Shown in pieces: positions 61,601 to 64,000 of a DNA stretch of 64,000 nt. Location: NCBI RefSeq assembly GCF_014898055.3, contig NW_023604295.1:67171730-67235729 (forward strand). The letters run 5' to 3'. The notes under the pieces are model-generated. The model saw nothing but the letters and a program-made list of their open reading frames with translations. It was not told the origin of the DNA and ran no database searches. Positions within the stretch are counted from its first letter, which is position 1, and the number at the start of each line of letters is the position of its first letter. The translations under genes and the position numbers were made by a program. The stretch is from Talpa occidentalis (taxonomy: Eukaryota; Chordata; Mammalia; Eulipotyphla; Talpidae).

Positions 61601-63999
61601 TTCTTTTACTTTGATTGCTTTGGTAGTAATGGTTATCATTATTTCTAGATGAAAAGCGTTTTACTAAATGTACTTAGAACTGACACTTGTAAGGTCATGT
61701 ATTTGTTCCTTTTTCTCTGAATATATAGTTGTCATTATTTAAGCATGGGCCTCTAGAAATGCTTTTGAATGAAGCCTGAGAATAAAGCCAATATTTATAA
61801 TTTTATATGTACTGTGTGGTACAGATATGAAAAAAGAAGCCATGGATATTCATGAGAGGTTTCAGCAATTCTGTCTGGGAAGACAGGAAAGACCTTACAC
61901 TGGGGTTTAAATTTAAACTAAGACTTGAAGAATCGGTTTGCTAGGCTGACTGATAGTTGCAGGGATTAAGCTACACCTAATTTTGGGGGAGGAGAGAGTC
62001 ATTTGGGAGAGAGAACAAAGGCACAGTATCAAGAATATGGTAGAATACTTTGAATGGGTGTGACAGCTGAAGTTGAAAAGTTGGACAGGAAGCAAGAGCT
62101 TTATATACCCCAATCCTGGAGGCCAAGGAGAGCAATTGAAGAATTTGAAACAGAGCAGGTAAGGGGCATTATAAAAGATTATTAAGTCGAGGTGAGAGAC
62201 AATGTGTCTTTAGTCCAGGAACAAAATAAGAGTATAAGGACAGAAAACAATTTTAACCCCCCTTTTAGTGCATGACAGGATTTAACAGTTAATTTGATTT
62301 GGAAGACGGTGAAGCTTAAGGTTGGAAAAGGAGTCTAGAGTGACTGTATGTCAGTGATGGGCAACCAGTTGGATGATGTCTTATACTTGACAGGCAAGAT
62401 AGGAAAAGGAGGTTGCAAGGGATGGAGAAGAGTAGGATCAAAGTTAAATTAACAGATATTTTCAAACACATTTAGATTAACATGAAAAACATACATACCA
62501 TCAGGAGTTGTTTAGAAGGCAGATGTGGGCTGGAAATTTAATTCTTATTCATACATTATTAAGTAAAATCCTACATATCTGTAAAATCACCAAGAAATGA
62601 TAAAGATAATGCATTGAAGAATGAATAGAAAATGAAAAAATGGAGTCAATGTGCAGTATTCATATAAAAAATTTGGTAAATAATAAAAAAAAACCTTACA
62701 ATTTAGAATCTTTTTAAAAAGCCCAAAATAGAAATTCCAAGTTGAGAAATTCAATGTTTTTAAATAACAAGATAATTTGGTATATTTAAGTAGCAAAGGA
62801 CCTAAGTTTCTCAGGAAAAATAAAACATTAAATTATAAATGTAGCTTCTCTGTTTACTATATCTTTCTTCCTCAGAACATAAGCTATATACAAGCAGAGA
62901 TTTTAGTTGCTAGGAAAAATTTGGCTTATAATTGTCACTCAAAAAGTATTTGGTGGATGAATAAACTATTAAAAAACATGCTATGTTAACTGAGAATAAG
63001 GTAAGTCATTTGCTCTTACTCATAGCTGATGTATATTGGTATAAACTCATGGAGACCATATGGCAATAATCTTGGTACAATCATTCTATTCCTAAGAATT
63101 TAATCTACTGATATATTTCCATGTGTGGTAAATGAGTATGTGCATCAACAGGCACAAATATATGTTGTATTTACAATGAGTAAGAAATGTCTTCATATAC
63201 TGATACAGATTTTCAAAATATATTTTAAAGTGAAAAATTAGAGCGCAAAAATGTATATCACTCTTCTTAAACAATATTCAGGAATTCATATCCTTATTTG
63301 TACACAGAATACTTCTAGAAGGATACACAAGAAACTGGTAACTCCAGTTATCTCCGGCAGATAGAAATGTGTGGCTAGGGAACAGGGCTTGGAAAGAGGC
63401 TCTAAACTTTTATACTCTTTATGCATCTGTTACCTGTTCTGCAAAAAAAGAATAAAATAAAACCAAGCAATCAATCAAAGTTGTTGAGTACCTCCCTAGT
63501 TTGTGTCACTTGCCTAAATATTTTGTCTGCATGGTTTTATTTGAGACCAGGAAAGAGGAGGTAAGTGAAAGAAATAGTTTTGAAGCTAGTGATCACGTGA
63601 GTATGTATGTATTTGGGGGGATGGATGGAAATGGCAAGAACTTAGAGGATTTCATGTGTCATAGAAACTATTTTCTCTTTGAATAGGAGATTATGTCATC
63701 TGTTGAGGAGGAGGAGGCAGGGATCATGAAGGGTAAGATGAACATTCAGCACAGTTGCTATAGAGAGTAGGAAGGGAGATGATCAAAGGCAGAAAAAAGA
63801 ACCCTGTATTGTTTAAGTCTGTATAAGCATCAATTACTACAGCACATTTTTCTTTAGAAGTGCTCTGCAGCCCTGATATAAGAGTTGAAAATGAACAATG
63901 TTGGATTACATATCTTGCTGTGGGAAAAGGACAAGGTGGTAAGGAAGTAGAGGATATTAGCAAAAAGATATCTAAAGTTAAATGGTGAATAAAGACACC
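55690..63999. other. gene-free distal stretch with traces of old repeats
   Basis: Bases 56380-56720 and 61860-62240 have the texture of old mammalian interspersed repeats that I cannot name. Bases 57220-57310 look like a short antisense LINE-1 3' end ('TTTAATTGAGGTAGTATTAG'). Bases 63010-63470 resemble the 3' end of an old LINE-like element on the plus strand ('GGATACACAAGAAACTGGTA'). No coding exon, CpG island or RNA gene was seen. Confidence 0.35.
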
Positions 64000-64000
64000 A

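Noticed and set aside
1..64000. CRISPR arrays, operons, bacterial mobile elements
   Set aside because: The window is mammalian. The only regular repeats are microsatellites, SINEs and tandem duplications.

Overview
This is a stretch of placental-mammal nuclear DNA: AT-rich, intron-like and packed with retroelements. It holds one intact protein-coding gene, the single-exon coding region of the serotonin receptor HTR1F, on the minus strand at 50322-51422. No other host gene was recognised. Almost every other ORF falls in or antisense to a repeat, or in low-complexity sequence. The dominant short repeat is a tRNA-derived SINE of about 270 bp. It has a conserved 5' start of the form GGCCTCCCTGGTGGCGCA, a box-B-like GTTCGATCCC and a 3' end of the type ATAAATAAATAAATCTTT. 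From memory it looks like the Rhin-1 class of horseshoe and Old World leaf-nosed bats (Rhinolophoidea). The bat assignment is an inference; placental mammal is secure from the gene, the LINE-1 copies and the ERVL/MaLR relics.

Layout. 1-1550: decayed 3' part of an ERVL provirus (pol/dUTPase region) followed by an MLT2-like LTR. 1813-2398, 10726-11311 and 24621-25204: three solo LTRs of one endogenous retrovirus family, each flanked by its own perfect 4-bp target duplication. 14930-15765: a second ERVL pol remnant. 19375-21153: a 5'-truncated LINE-1 with a perfect 17-bp target duplication. 21521-22357: three SINEs in a row inside one target duplication. 25336-26407: a SINE split by an ERVK-like solo LTR with a 6-bp duplication. 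26756-30976: a complete but very short provirus of the solo-LTR family, with LTRs that read as identical, a tRNA-Lys-like primer binding site, a polypurine tract and no recognisable gag, pol or env. 31000-50000: gene-poor sequence with SINEs, old LINE-1 pieces and a tRNA-Lys-like relic. 50208-51720: HTR1F, its splice acceptor and, in the intron just upstream, a displaced partial copy of HTR1F coding sequence. 52000-55700: another SINE cluster. 55700-64000: mostly unassigned sequence with traces of old repeats.

The points most worth a second look are the very young non-autonomous provirus and its solo-LTR relatives, the partial HTR1F copy in the gene's own intron, the nested 6-bp-TSD LTR with a duplicated end, and a SINE copy that seems to carry a 3' transduced tail. 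No bacterial-type systems (operons, CRISPR, toxin-antitoxin) are present.
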